DNA from: CALWPV01 sp045632125
GTDB lineage: Bacteria; Bacillota; Clostridia; Lachnospirales; Bianqueaceae
DNA: 29,352 nucleotides
Direction: 5' to 3'
Assembly: GCA_045632125.1 (NCBI GenBank)
Contig: JAZQWC010000079.1
Location: 1 to 29,352, forward strand
A model generated the notes under the pieces. The model had not been told where the DNA came from, made no database searches, and saw only the letters and a program-made list of their open reading frames with translations. Position 1 is the stretch's first letter; the number at the start of each line of letters is the position of its first letter. Positions 1 through 6,061 of this stretch are shown in pieces. The translations under genes were made by a program, and so were the position numbers.

Positions 1-168
1 GGCGATGGTTTCTGCCGAGGTCTGCTTGCCGCCTAGTATGACGGCTACAGGGTCGATCTGCGATATGTGGCTCATGGCGAAGATCAGCACACTGGCCGCC
101 AGCAGTATGAGTACAAACTGCAGCACACGGCCGCCGATAAATAAGCCCATTCCTTTGTTTTTCTTCAT
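1..168 (-). CDS. Opp/Dpp-type ABC transporter permease, N-terminal fragment
   Basis: This is the first 56 codons of a gene that runs off the left edge. The translation begins MKKNKGMGLFIGGRVLQF, continues with a hydrophobic first membrane helix at about residues 10-32, and then reads DPVAVILGG followed by TSAETIA. The basic N-terminus, helix, DPV-x3-LG and (S/T)-x-E-x-I pattern is characteristic of the first permease subunit (DppB/OppB/NikB) of peptide or nickel importers, which sits in the cytoplasmic membrane. The ATG at 168 has an AGAGG ribosome binding site about 9 nt upstream and a near-consensus promoter further upstream. The substrate cannot be told from this fragment. The remaining transporter subunits would lie to the left of the window. 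Confidence 0.72.
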   Translation of the reverse strand, partial: MKKNKGMGLFIGGRVLQFVLILLAASVLIFAMSHISQIDPVAVILGGKQTSAETIA

Positions 169-246
169 TATATATTAGCCTCTTGATTTCGATAGGATTT
201 AAATCAGGATTTGGATCCATTCGGACATATAGGGTCCGATTCATCT

Positions 247-275
247 ATTATAAATTTTCTTCATAAATCCGTCAA
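247..275 (-). promoter_or_regulatory. Sigma-A-type promoter for the Opp/Dpp-like permease
   Basis: On the minus strand a -35 box TTGACG (270-275) is followed after exactly 17 nt by a -10 box TATAAT (247-252). Transcription would start near 240 and give a leader of about 70 nt before the ATG at 168. Confidence 0.75.
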
Positions 276-295
276 TAGTTCTGAAGAAAATTTAT
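250..295. repeat. 14-bp inverted repeat overlapping the permease promoter
   Basis: The arms ATAAATTTTCTTCA (250-263) and TGAAGAAAATTTAT (282-295) are perfect complements separated by 18 nt, and they enclose the -35 box while touching the -10. A second, smaller inverted repeat TCGGAC/GTCCGA (221-226 and 234-239) lies at the predicted transcription start. Both are plausible operator sites, but no regulator is identified. The arms are AT-rich, so chance cannot be excluded. Confidence 0.45.
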
Positions 296-331
296 GAACA
301 AAATTACGCGAGAGGCAAACATTTCGTACAA

Positions 332-359
332 AAGGGCCGGATCCATCGATCCGGCCCTT
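332..359 (-). terminator. Rho-independent terminator of the small membrane protein gene
   Basis: A perfect 12-bp stem (332-343 with 348-359, core GGGCCGGATC) has a 4-nt loop. On the minus strand it is followed by TTTTGT. It lies 19 nt beyond the stop codon of the gene at 378-797. Confidence 0.85.
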
Positions 360-377
360 GAATTTCATCACATATAG

Positions 378-797
378 TTACTTTTTGAATTTATTTTTCT
401 GGTAATACTTTTTAAGATCCTTCGTTTCTTCCTCAGCTTCCGGCGTGAAGCTGATTCCGTAGCGTCCTTGACGCACCAACTCGCCTTTAGATCCTTCGTT
501 GAACTGGGCACCTCGCATCAGTACAATTCTTTTCTTTCCTGTGGCCACGTTTTTTACCTTCATTTTATTGCCTACCTGATTAAAGTGAGTCCGTTCTACG
601 ATTACGACTTCAGTTTTAGTAGGCAAAAAGCGACAAACAATTCTTTCGATCACTCGATAAACTAAATAAATAGCAATTAAAGCAGCCAGTACCAGCACAG
701 CATTGATCAAGGCCCTGCCCTGTTCTTCGCTTAGCGACCATCCTTGTATCGACTGAGCATATCTCTCATCGCCCAATATGGTATCCATTAAAAACAT
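378..797 (-). CDS. Hypothetical one-helix membrane protein, 139 residues
   Basis: I do not recognise this family. It has a short acidic N-terminus (about 1-27), a single hydrophobic helix at about 28-50, and then a basic, beta-rich soluble tail of about 85 residues ending in a lysine-rich stretch (KKYYQKNKFKK). With no cleavable signal peptide, the tail is probably cytoplasmic or facing the membrane surface. The start at 797 is supported by a strong AGGAGG site 7 nt upstream. The gene stands alone: it has its own promoter (840-868) and its own terminator (332-359). The tail contains alternating short strands (EVVIVERTHFN, KMKVKNVATGKK, KRIVLM), which suggests a small beta-barrel fold, but no function can be assigned. 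Confidence 0.75.
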   Translation of the reverse strand: MFLMDTILGDERYAQSIQGWSLSEEQGRALINAVLVLAALIAIYLVYRVIERIVCRFLPTKTEVVIVERTHFNQVGNKMKVKNVATGKKRIVLMRGAQFNEGSKGELVRQGRYGISFTPEAEEETKDLKKYYQKNKFKK

Positions 798-839
798 AAC
801 TTCGCCTCCTTTTTCGCAGAAGTATCACTCACTAATCAC

Positions 840-868
840 ATTATAACGTAATGCGCGCAAAGAAACAA
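840..868 (-). promoter_or_regulatory. Promoter of the small membrane protein gene
   Basis: On the minus strand TTGTTT (863-868), a 17-nt spacer and a perfect TATAAT (840-845) lie 43 nt upstream of the start codon. The -35 end is next to the MATE-gene hairpin at 869-898, so termination and initiation are packed back to back. Confidence 0.6.
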
Positions 869-898
869 GGGCAAAATGAATTTTCTTTCATCCTGCCC
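869..898 (-). terminator. Probable terminator downstream of the MATE gene
   Basis: A GGGCA/TGCCC stem extended by ATGAA/TTCAT, with two mismatched bases, is followed on the minus strand by TTGTTTCTTT. It lies 43 nt past the MATE stop codon. The T tract is interrupted, so efficiency is uncertain. Confidence 0.5.
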
Positions 899-941
899 CG
901 AAAGGTGCTATTCAATTGTACTTTTATCACATTCCCGACAC

Positions 942-2327
942 TCACGCCTTCGTCTCAGCGCTGTCTCTCGTAATATTCTTGATCCACTTAAAGCGATTCA
1001 CCTTCACAACCGCCACAATACACTTCAAAATCTGATCGCACTTCAGGCAGGCAAATACCACCCAGGCAGGGGCGTCAAACACGAAGGCCGCCAGCAGACC
1101 GGAGGGGATCAGCACACACCAAATGAAAATGGTATCATTTACAAATACAAAATGTGTACAGCCGCCCGCACGCACAATACCCGTCAGACAAGACACCTGA
1201 TAAGCCGTACCCAGCACCATCACCGTCAGCACGCAGATCAGCTGATACACAACCGTCGCCGTCTCCGCCGTAATGGTGGGATACAGCACCGGAATCAACC
1301 AATGGCTGGAATACATCAAAATACTGGTACCAATACCCATGCCGATGAACACCAGCTGCAGGGTCTTGGCGTATTTTTTAACCAGCTCATAATCGCCGCT
1401 GCCCACGGTCTTACCAATAATAATACCCGTCGCACTGGACACACCGTACATGGCTACAGAGGTAATCTCAAACATATTGTTGGAAATGCTCACCGCCGAA
1501 ATCGCGCTCTCGCCCAGGCGGCCAATAATCGAGCTCTGCACCGTCATATTGATGCCCCACATGGCGGAACCCGCAAAAATCGGAATACCGTAGCGTATGT
1601 AGTCTTTCAAAAGCACGCGGCTGTGCCGCAAAATATCAGCTAGTTTCAGTCCTAACTTCTTATCCTTAACTTTCACGTAATAAACCATGATGGCCGTTTC
1701 CACCATACGGGCCACAAGGGTAGCAACCGCCGCACCCTGAATGCCCATCTTGGGCATACCAAACTTACCGAAGATCAACAAGTAGTTCAAAACCACGTTG
1801 ATACACAGCGTACTGATCGATGTATACAAACCTATACCCACCGTTTCCACGCAGCGCATGGAGGCCATGAGCACCTCGGTCACACAGTAGAACAAATAGG
1901 AGAAGCACACGATCCGCAAATAGCGGGTACTCTCTTTAATAACCTCCGCTTCGGTGGTATACATACCCAGCAGCCACTCAGGAAATACAAAAGCCATTAA
2001 GAAGAAGACCAAACCGGCGGTCAAACAAAACTTCGCCGTCATGGCACTGATGGTCTTAATACTATCGGTATCCCGCCGCCCCCAATACTGAGTGGCAATG
2101 ACAAGCGATGCAGTACAGAAGCCCTGCACAAACTTTTGCAGCAGATTGTTCCACTGATTGGCCATATATACACCGGAAATAGCGGTGTCACCAAGCTGAC
2201 CCACCATGATGTTATCCGCCAGGTTAACAGAAAAAGTCAAAATACTCTGACCCGCCAACGGCAAGGCCAGCAAAAACAAACGCTTATAAAATTCTTTATC
2301 GCGAATCAGCCAAGATGCTTTTGCCAT
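942..2327 (-). CDS. MATE-family multidrug/Na+ antiporter
   Basis: This is a 461-residue, very hydrophobic protein with the layout of the MATE (MatE) superfamily: two repeated six-helix halves exporting cationic compounds in exchange for Na+ or H+. The N-terminus (ALPLAGQSILTFSVNLAD, then NIMVGQLGDTAISG) is the classic first-helix signature, and the second half begins with the matching IPIFAGSAMWGINMTVQSS and RLGESAISAVS. The length is normal for the family. Reading can begin at TTG 2333, but the GGGG ribosome site is 8 nt from the ATG at 2327 and only 2 nt from the TTG, so ATG 2327 is chosen. It follows the ROK gene on the same strand after a 90-nt gap with a stable hairpin, so co-transcription is possible but not certain. 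The substrate is unknown. Confidence 0.9.
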   Translation of the reverse strand: MAKASWLIRDKEFYKRLFLLALPLAGQSILTFSVNLADNIMVGQLGDTAISGVYMANQWNNLLQKFVQGFCTASLVIATQYWGRRDTDSIKTISAMTAKFCLTAGLVFFLMAFVFPEWLLGMYTTEAEVIKESTRYLRIVCFSYLFYCVTEVLMASMRCVETVGIGLYTSISTLCINVVLNYLLIFGKFGMPKMGIQGAAVATLVARMVETAIMVYYVKVKDKKLGLKLADILRHSRVLLKDYIRYGIPIFAGSAMWGINMTVQSSIIGRLGESAISAVSISNNMFEITSVAMYGVSSATGIIIGKTVGSGDYELVKKYAKTLQLVFIGMGIGTSILMYSSHWLIPVLYPTITAETATVVYQLICVLTVMVLGTAYQVSCLTGIVRAGGCTHFVFVNDTIFIWCVLIPSGLLAAFVFDAPAWVVFACLKCDQILKCIVAVVKVNRFKWIKNITRDSAETKA

Positions 2328-2360
2328 AATCAAATCCCCTTATCGTCCAAAATCATGAAC

Positions 2361-2392
2361 GAATCCCAAGCCGGCAGCGCCGGTTGGGATTC
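2361..2392. repeat. Stable hairpin with GAATCCCAA arms between the ROK and MATE genes
   Basis: A 14-bp stem (GAATCCCAA-g-CCGGC pairing with GCCGG-TTGGGATTC) has one bulged G and a 3-nt loop. No T tract follows on either strand, so it looks like an attenuator or RNA-processing structure rather than a standard terminator. The same outer arm, GAATCCCAACC, occurs in the terminator at 10897-10950. Confidence 0.6.
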
Positions 2393-2417
2393 AGTAAAAC
2401 TCTTCTGTAATAATTAT

Positions 2418-3437
2418 TTATCGGTTAATAATACGATAACCTGCCAGCAGCTGATCAGTGCCGAACTGTACCAACCCGCGCTCAAAATCTTCCTGATAGG
2501 TTTCCGTTAAGATCAGCTCCGGAATCACCTCATCGGGCAGATACCGACTGCAAGCTTCCCTTACTTCAGGCAGAATATTTTCCACAATAGGGTTTTTATA
2601 AAATACGATGCAAGCCGGGTCCACAGTCGCGCAAAGGGAAGATACGGTTTGTGCGATGCGGGTCACCGCATCGTGTGACATAAATCCGCCTTCGTATTCG
2701 GCATTTAAGTTAGCCTCGTGGTTCATAGGAAGGTAACGCAGCTCGCCGGCAAATCCATTGGTGCCACGCACCAAATGACCATCCAAATACAAACCACAGC
2801 CGCACCCACGATTTCCAAAATTCACACAAGCAATGGATACCTTTTCATCGGTGAACATACGGTTATAACAACCTGTCACAATGGTGTTCATGTCGTTTTC
2901 CACGCGAGCGCTGACTCCGAACTTTTCTTCCAGGTGCTCCTGAAGGTTGTATCCTTCCAAGCCATAGGACTTAGCACCAAACAAAATGGTGCCGTTATTG
3001 ATGCCCCAGGGCAGACCTGCGGAGATGGCGCGGATCGGATATTTCTTCATTTTCAGTTCCACGATCTCATCGATCTGTTCCTTCAAGCGGCCTGACTCAG
3101 CCAGAAACTTTTCTTTCTCCACCGGCTGACCCAGTGCATTCAGTACCAGAGTATGCAAAGAACGACCCGGATAATACAGGCAAAGCACATAGGCATAGTC
3201 GGGATTTACCGTATAAGAATGTGCATGACGGCCACCGGTGGTGGGGTCTACACCGTTGCTCAGGATCTCACCCTCCTGCGCCATTTCATCTAAAATACGG
3301 CTTACCGTAGGAAAGCTGAGCCCTGTGTCGCGGGCGATCTTGGTTTTGGTAAACACCTCGGATCCTCGCAGCGCTTTGCGAATCAGGCTTTCATTGATAT
3401 TTTTAACGATCGATTTGTTATAACGAATGTCACTCAT
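2418..3437 (-). CDS. ROK-family (NagC/XylR-type) transcriptional regulator
   Basis: This is a 339-residue protein. Residues 10-65 form a winged helix-turn-helix (TKTKIARDTGLSFPTVSRIL), followed by a sugar-kinase-like ROK fold from about 80 onward. ROK landmarks are ENDMN (180-184, with the catalytic-type Asp), the glycine-rich GNRGCGCGLYLDG (208-220) and RGTNGFAGE (224-232). The usual GE-x-GH and CxCG-x-x-C zinc site after it is absent: the sequence reads GELRYLPMNHEANLN. It is therefore more likely a sugar-responsive regulator than an active kinase. The ATG at 3437, with GGAG 7 nt upstream, is preferred over the longer frame from 3479. Its neighbours, a NagZ-like glycosidase and a MATE pump, are compatible with control by an amino sugar, but that is only a guess. 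Confidence 0.85.
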   Translation of the reverse strand: MSDIRYNKSIVKNINESLIRKALRGSEVFTKTKIARDTGLSFPTVSRILDEMAQEGEILSNGVDPTTGGRHAHSYTVNPDYAYVLCLYYPGRSLHTLVLNALGQPVEKEKFLAESGRLKEQIDEIVELKMKKYPIRAISAGLPWGINNGTILFGAKSYGLEGYNLQEHLEEKFGVSARVENDMNTIVTGCYNRMFTDEKVSIACVNFGNRGCGCGLYLDGHLVRGTNGFAGELRYLPMNHEANLNAEYEGGFMSHDAVTRIAQTVSSLCATVDPACIVFYKNPIVENILPEVREACSRYLPDEVIPELILTETYQEDFERGLVQFGTDQLLAGYRIINR

Positions 3438-3568
3438 TTGGTTTCTCCATTCCGGGTAGCTCGGGCAGCTGCATAGCAAAACAATAGACAGAGACCTAAG
3501 GCCAAGTCTGCTGCTTCATCATCAGCGCCCCTCGGTTAGTTTTAAAAACCCTTTTAAAAAGATACTTC

Positions 3569-3597
3569 ATTCTACCACAATTAAAAAAGGACTGCAA
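3569..3597 (-). promoter_or_regulatory. Promoter of the ROK regulator
   Basis: On the minus strand TTGCAG (3592-3597), a 17-nt spacer and TAGAAT (3569-3574) lie about 130 nt upstream of the ROK start. The -35 overlaps the terminator of the upstream glycosidase gene. Between promoter and gene, AAAAGGG followed by TTTTTAAAAC (around 3540-3559) could be an operator. The long leader makes the assignment moderate. Confidence 0.45.
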
Positions 3598-3617
3598 GAT
3601 ATTCGCAGTCCTTTTTG
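3583..3617 (-). terminator. Terminator downstream of the NagZ-like gene
   Basis: A GGACTGC/GCAGTCC stem (3589-3595 with 3605-3611) is extended by A-T pairs (A-run 3583-3588, T-run 3612-3616). It would act on either strand; for the minus-strand glycosidase it sits about 60 nt after the stop. Confidence 0.8.
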
Positions 3618-3677
3618 TTAAAAAATTCAGTATTTAAGCACTTTTTAAAGGGATTCACCGACTATGACGCTTTGACC

Positions 3678-4946
3678 TTACATCAGTCCCATGTTGATCT
3701 TCATAGTCAAAATACGGCGCACCGACTCGTTGATCCGCTCCTCAGTAATGCGGCCCTCATCGATGGCAGCCATAATGGATTCAAACTGACTTTCAAAGTT
3801 GGTGGAGATCAGCATATCGTTGCCCGCTTCCACCGCATACACGGCCGAATTGACCTCACCGCAGAAGTCCTGAATCGCTCCCATCACCAAGTCATCAGTG
3901 ATGATCACACCCTCAAAGCCCAGGTCTTCTCTCAGGATCCGATGGATCTCCGGTGATAAAGATGCAGGATAATAATCATCAAAACAAGTCACAATATTGT
4001 GAGATACCATCACACTGCTGGCACCCATCTCAATCCCCTCCATAAAGGGAACTAAATCGTAGTCATAATACTCCTGCGCCTCACGATAATCGATGGCCAT
4101 ACCGGTATGAGTATCCACATTATTGCCATAACCCGGAAAATGTTTCAGCGAAGAACCAATTCCCTGCTGATTCATAGTACTGATCGTCCAACCAATAAAA
4201 TTGGCAGCCTCCTGAGCATCTCCGCTAAAGGAGCGATCGTACATAAAATCGCCGTAATCATCCGCCAGGTCGCACACCGGTGCAAGATTCATGTTCAAAT
4301 GCAGCTCTTTCAGTAACTCACACTTTTCAATGGTATCACTAACAATACCGCTCCAGCCACCCTCGGCGTACACATCGCGGGGCGACATGAAACGAGAATC
4401 CCTAAAATAATCACTGACGCGGGTCACGGTGCCGCCTTCTTCATCCACCGACATAATCATCGGGATCTTGGAAACAGCCTGACAGCTATCGATACGCTCG
4501 ATCACTTCCTCCTGACTATAACCATTGAAATCAACATCAAACAGTACATAGCCGCCCAATTGATAGGTTTCCGCATAATAAGCAGCTGAATCGGGCATTC
4601 TGGCCAGGAACATCTGGCCTACTTTTTCTTCCAGCGTCATACCGGAAAGGATCTCTTCCACCCGCTGCGCCACATAATCCATTTCAGGATCGGTGATTTC
4701 CGCCTGTTCCTCTTCCAGCACCTCGCTGTCTTCTTCCAAAGCAGAAGCTTCACTCTCTTCTTCAACAGTTTCACTGCTCTCACTTACAACGACTGCTTCA
4801 GATTCAGCGCTTTCCGTGTCGTCCTCTATTTGAACCACCGCATTCTGTTCTTCTGCTATACTGCTCTCTTCTTCGCCGGGCAGCAAACTGCAGCCGGTCA
4901 GCAGCAGCATTGAGGCCAGCAGCAGACACATCCATTTTTTCATCAT
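3678..4946 (-). CDS. Glycoside hydrolase family 3 lipoprotein, NagZ-like beta-N-acetylglucosaminidase
   Basis: This is a 422-residue exported lipoprotein. Residues 1-19 are a lipoprotein signal ending in the lipobox LLLTGC (lipidated Cys19), followed by a Ser/Glu-rich linker to about residue 85 and a GH3 TIM barrel. The NagZ signature is clear: KHFPGYG (268-274), DTH with the catalytic His (278-280), and GVIITDDLVMGA carrying the nucleophile Asp351. NagZ enzymes release terminal GlcNAc from peptidoglycan fragments; in Gram-positives they act outside the cell, which fits the lipobox. The ATG at 4946 has AAGGAG 7 nt upstream, better placed than the longer reading from 4985. No promoter is obvious directly upstream, so it may be read partly from the acyl-carrier-protein gene. 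The natural substrate is inferred from the motifs only. Confidence 0.88.
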   Translation of the reverse strand: MMKKWMCLLLASMLLLTGCSLLPGEEESSIAEEQNAVVQIEDDTESAESEAVVVSESSETVEEESEASALEEDSEVLEEEQAEITDPEMDYVAQRVEEILSGMTLEEKVGQMFLARMPDSAAYYAETYQLGGYVLFDVDFNGYSQEEVIERIDSCQAVSKIPMIMSVDEEGGTVTRVSDYFRDSRFMSPRDVYAEGGWSGIVSDTIEKCELLKELHLNMNLAPVCDLADDYGDFMYDRSFSGDAQEAANFIGWTISTMNQQGIGSSLKHFPGYGNNVDTHTGMAIDYREAQEYYDYDLVPFMEGIEMGASSVMVSHNIVTCFDDYYPASLSPEIHRILREDLGFEGVIITDDLVMGAIQDFCGEVNSAVYAVEAGNDMLISTNFESQFESIMAAIDEGRITEERINESVRRILTMKINMGLM

Positions 4947-4985
4947 CGTCCATCTCCTTTTGTCGACACAAGGCCATTGAATCAA

Positions 4986-5013
4986 ACAGCGGCCCTTTTT
5001 ATCAGGCCGCTGT
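4986..5013 (-). terminator. Hairpin downstream of the acyl carrier protein gene
   Basis: ACAGCGGCC pairs with GGCCGCTGT over 9 bp (4986-4994 with 5005-5013) around a 10-nt loop. On the minus strand it is followed only by TTTGATTC, so termination is probably partial. Confidence 0.55.
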
Positions 5014-5038
5014 ATTTAACATGTTTACGACAGATCGA

Positions 5039-5269
5039 TTATTCCTCTTCTCCGATCATTTCTGCGATCATTTCTACCAATTCGCCAACGTTTTTAGGAA
5101 CGGTATCCAATGCCAGTTCAATGCCAAATTCATCTTCGCAGGCTACAGTCAGTTCAACCAGGTCCAAACTATCCAGTTCCAGATCTTCAAAGGTACTGTC
5201 CATGGTTACTTCTGCTGCAATACCGGTTTCATCTTCAATAATTTTTTGGATTCTGTCTAAAATACTCAT
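5039..5269 (-). CDS. acpP: Acyl carrier protein
   Basis: This is a 76-residue acidic protein of typical ACP size and composition. The phosphopantetheine attachment site is visible as ELDSLDLVEL with Ser34 in the conserved DSL motif; the following helix EDEFGIEL and the C-terminal VGELVEMI are also standard. The protein carries growing acyl chains in cytoplasmic fatty acid synthesis. GGAGG lies 9 nt before the ATG. No fatty acid synthesis (fab) genes adjoin it, so it could equally serve a specialised acyl pathway, although the sequence looks like an ordinary fatty-acid ACP. It is followed by a hairpin and the NagZ-like gene on the same strand. Confidence 0.92.
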   Translation of the reverse strand: MSILDRIQKIIEDETGIAAEVTMDSTFEDLELDSLDLVELTVACEDEFGIELALDTVPKNVGELVEMIAEMIGEEE

Positions 5270-5378
5270 TATATGATTCCTCCAATTTTAATTTTCAATT
5301 CACTTCATTCTTAGCCTCGATGCAGGACTTTCGAATCAATATTTACTTTCATACAAATCCGTTTCTTGCCGAGGTCGT

Positions 5379-5465
5379 TTATAGAATGTTAGCAAAGTCT
5401 CGCACATAAGTCAATAGGTTTTTTATACAATTCAAATTCTCTTTATTTTTTTCTAAAAACGCCAT
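5379..5465 (-). CDS. Possible 28-residue small protein after the rhodanese gene
   Basis: An ATG 4 nt after the rhodanese stop opens a 28-codon frame (MAFLEKNKENLNC..., ending RDFANIL). A GGAGAGG ribosome site is 8 nt upstream, embedded in the last codons of the rhodanese gene. The peptide is amphipathic and basic in its first half. The arrangement looks like translational coupling, but a frame this short can arise by chance and I recognise no family. Treat it as a candidate only. Confidence 0.25.
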   Translation of the reverse strand: MAFLEKNKENLNCIKNLLTYVRDFANIL

Positions 5466-5469
5466 TGAC

Positions 5470-5823
5470 TCATCCTCTCCGCCGAGTCTCTTGTACCAAT
5501 GAATAGGGCCAGTTCTCGATCCCTTTATATAAGTTATAAAGATTCCGATATCCCATAACAGCCAGTACCTGCACCGCCGGCAAACTGCGGGCTCCACTGC
5601 CGCAGTACACCAATAGCGGCTGCTGTCGCCCCGGCATTATATACGGAACTTTACGGACGATCTGATACAAAGGAACGTTGACTGCTCCCGGAAGATGCCC
5701 CGCAGCGTATTCTTCCGGTTCTCGCACATCCAGAATCCGGCAGGGGCATCCCCTGCCGGCGTATCGACCATCATCCATTAGCCGCCGCGCGGCCTTATAC
5801 TCAATATTTTGATAATACCGCAT
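5470..5823 (-). CDS. Single-domain rhodanese-like sulfurtransferase
   Basis: This 117-residue protein is a stand-alone rhodanese domain. It shows the CH2A motif region ILDVREPEEYAAGHLPGAVNVP (split as ILDVREPEEYA at 30-40 and GHLPGAVNVP after it), the active-site loop CGSGAR (74-79) with catalytic Cys74 and closing Arg79, and the final GYRNLYNLYKGIENW that caps such domains. These proteins transfer sulfane sulfur in the cytoplasm, for example to tRNA thiolation, cofactor synthesis or cyanide. The ATG at 5823 has AAAGGAGG 7 nt upstream, so the longer reading to 5880 is rejected. It is divergent from the phosphatase gene at 6062. No partner reveals the acceptor. Confidence 0.9.
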   Translation of the reverse strand: MRYYQNIEYKAARRLMDDGRYAGRGCPCRILDVREPEEYAAGHLPGAVNVPLYQIVRKVPYIMPGRQQPLLVYCGSGARSLPAVQVLAVMGYRNLYNLYKGIENWPYSLVQETRRRG

Positions 5824-5937
5824 ACCTCTACCTCCTTTATCATATCTTATTCGCACTACCTGCTCTTTGCGCCGCTGCATCCTCTATTTCCAAGGTGTAA
5901 AAAGTGCGAAAATCCGAGTAAATTTGCAAAAAATCCG

Positions 5938-5966
5938 TTGAACTTAAAGGCTCTTTAGTATATAAT
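5938..5966 (+). promoter_or_regulatory. Sigma-A promoter for the phosphatase-HtrA region
   Basis: TTGAAC (5938-5943), a 17-nt spacer and a perfect TATAAT (5961-5966) lie about 90 nt upstream of the ATG at 6062. It is one of the strongest promoter matches in the window. Confidence 0.8.
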
Positions 5967-6061
5967 GATAGGAAAATAGGCTTATTATGTTGCTCGCTCG
6001 CTTTTTGGCCTGCGGCATGTCTATATAAGATAAGAGAAAATTAGAAAAAGGTGGTGCACCA

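Noticed and set aside
169..246. Riboswitch in the permease leader
   Set aside because: The leader of about 70 nt contains only one short hairpin and no recognisable aptamer core.
876..1643. 255-codon open frame on the plus strand
   Set aside because: It lies antisense to the MATE gene, has no ribosome site, and its His/Asn/Arg-rich composition is that of an out-of-frame shadow.
4947..4985. Upstream extension of the NagZ-like protein
   Set aside because: The longer reading begins without a ribosome site and would bury the lipoprotein signal behind 13 extra residues.
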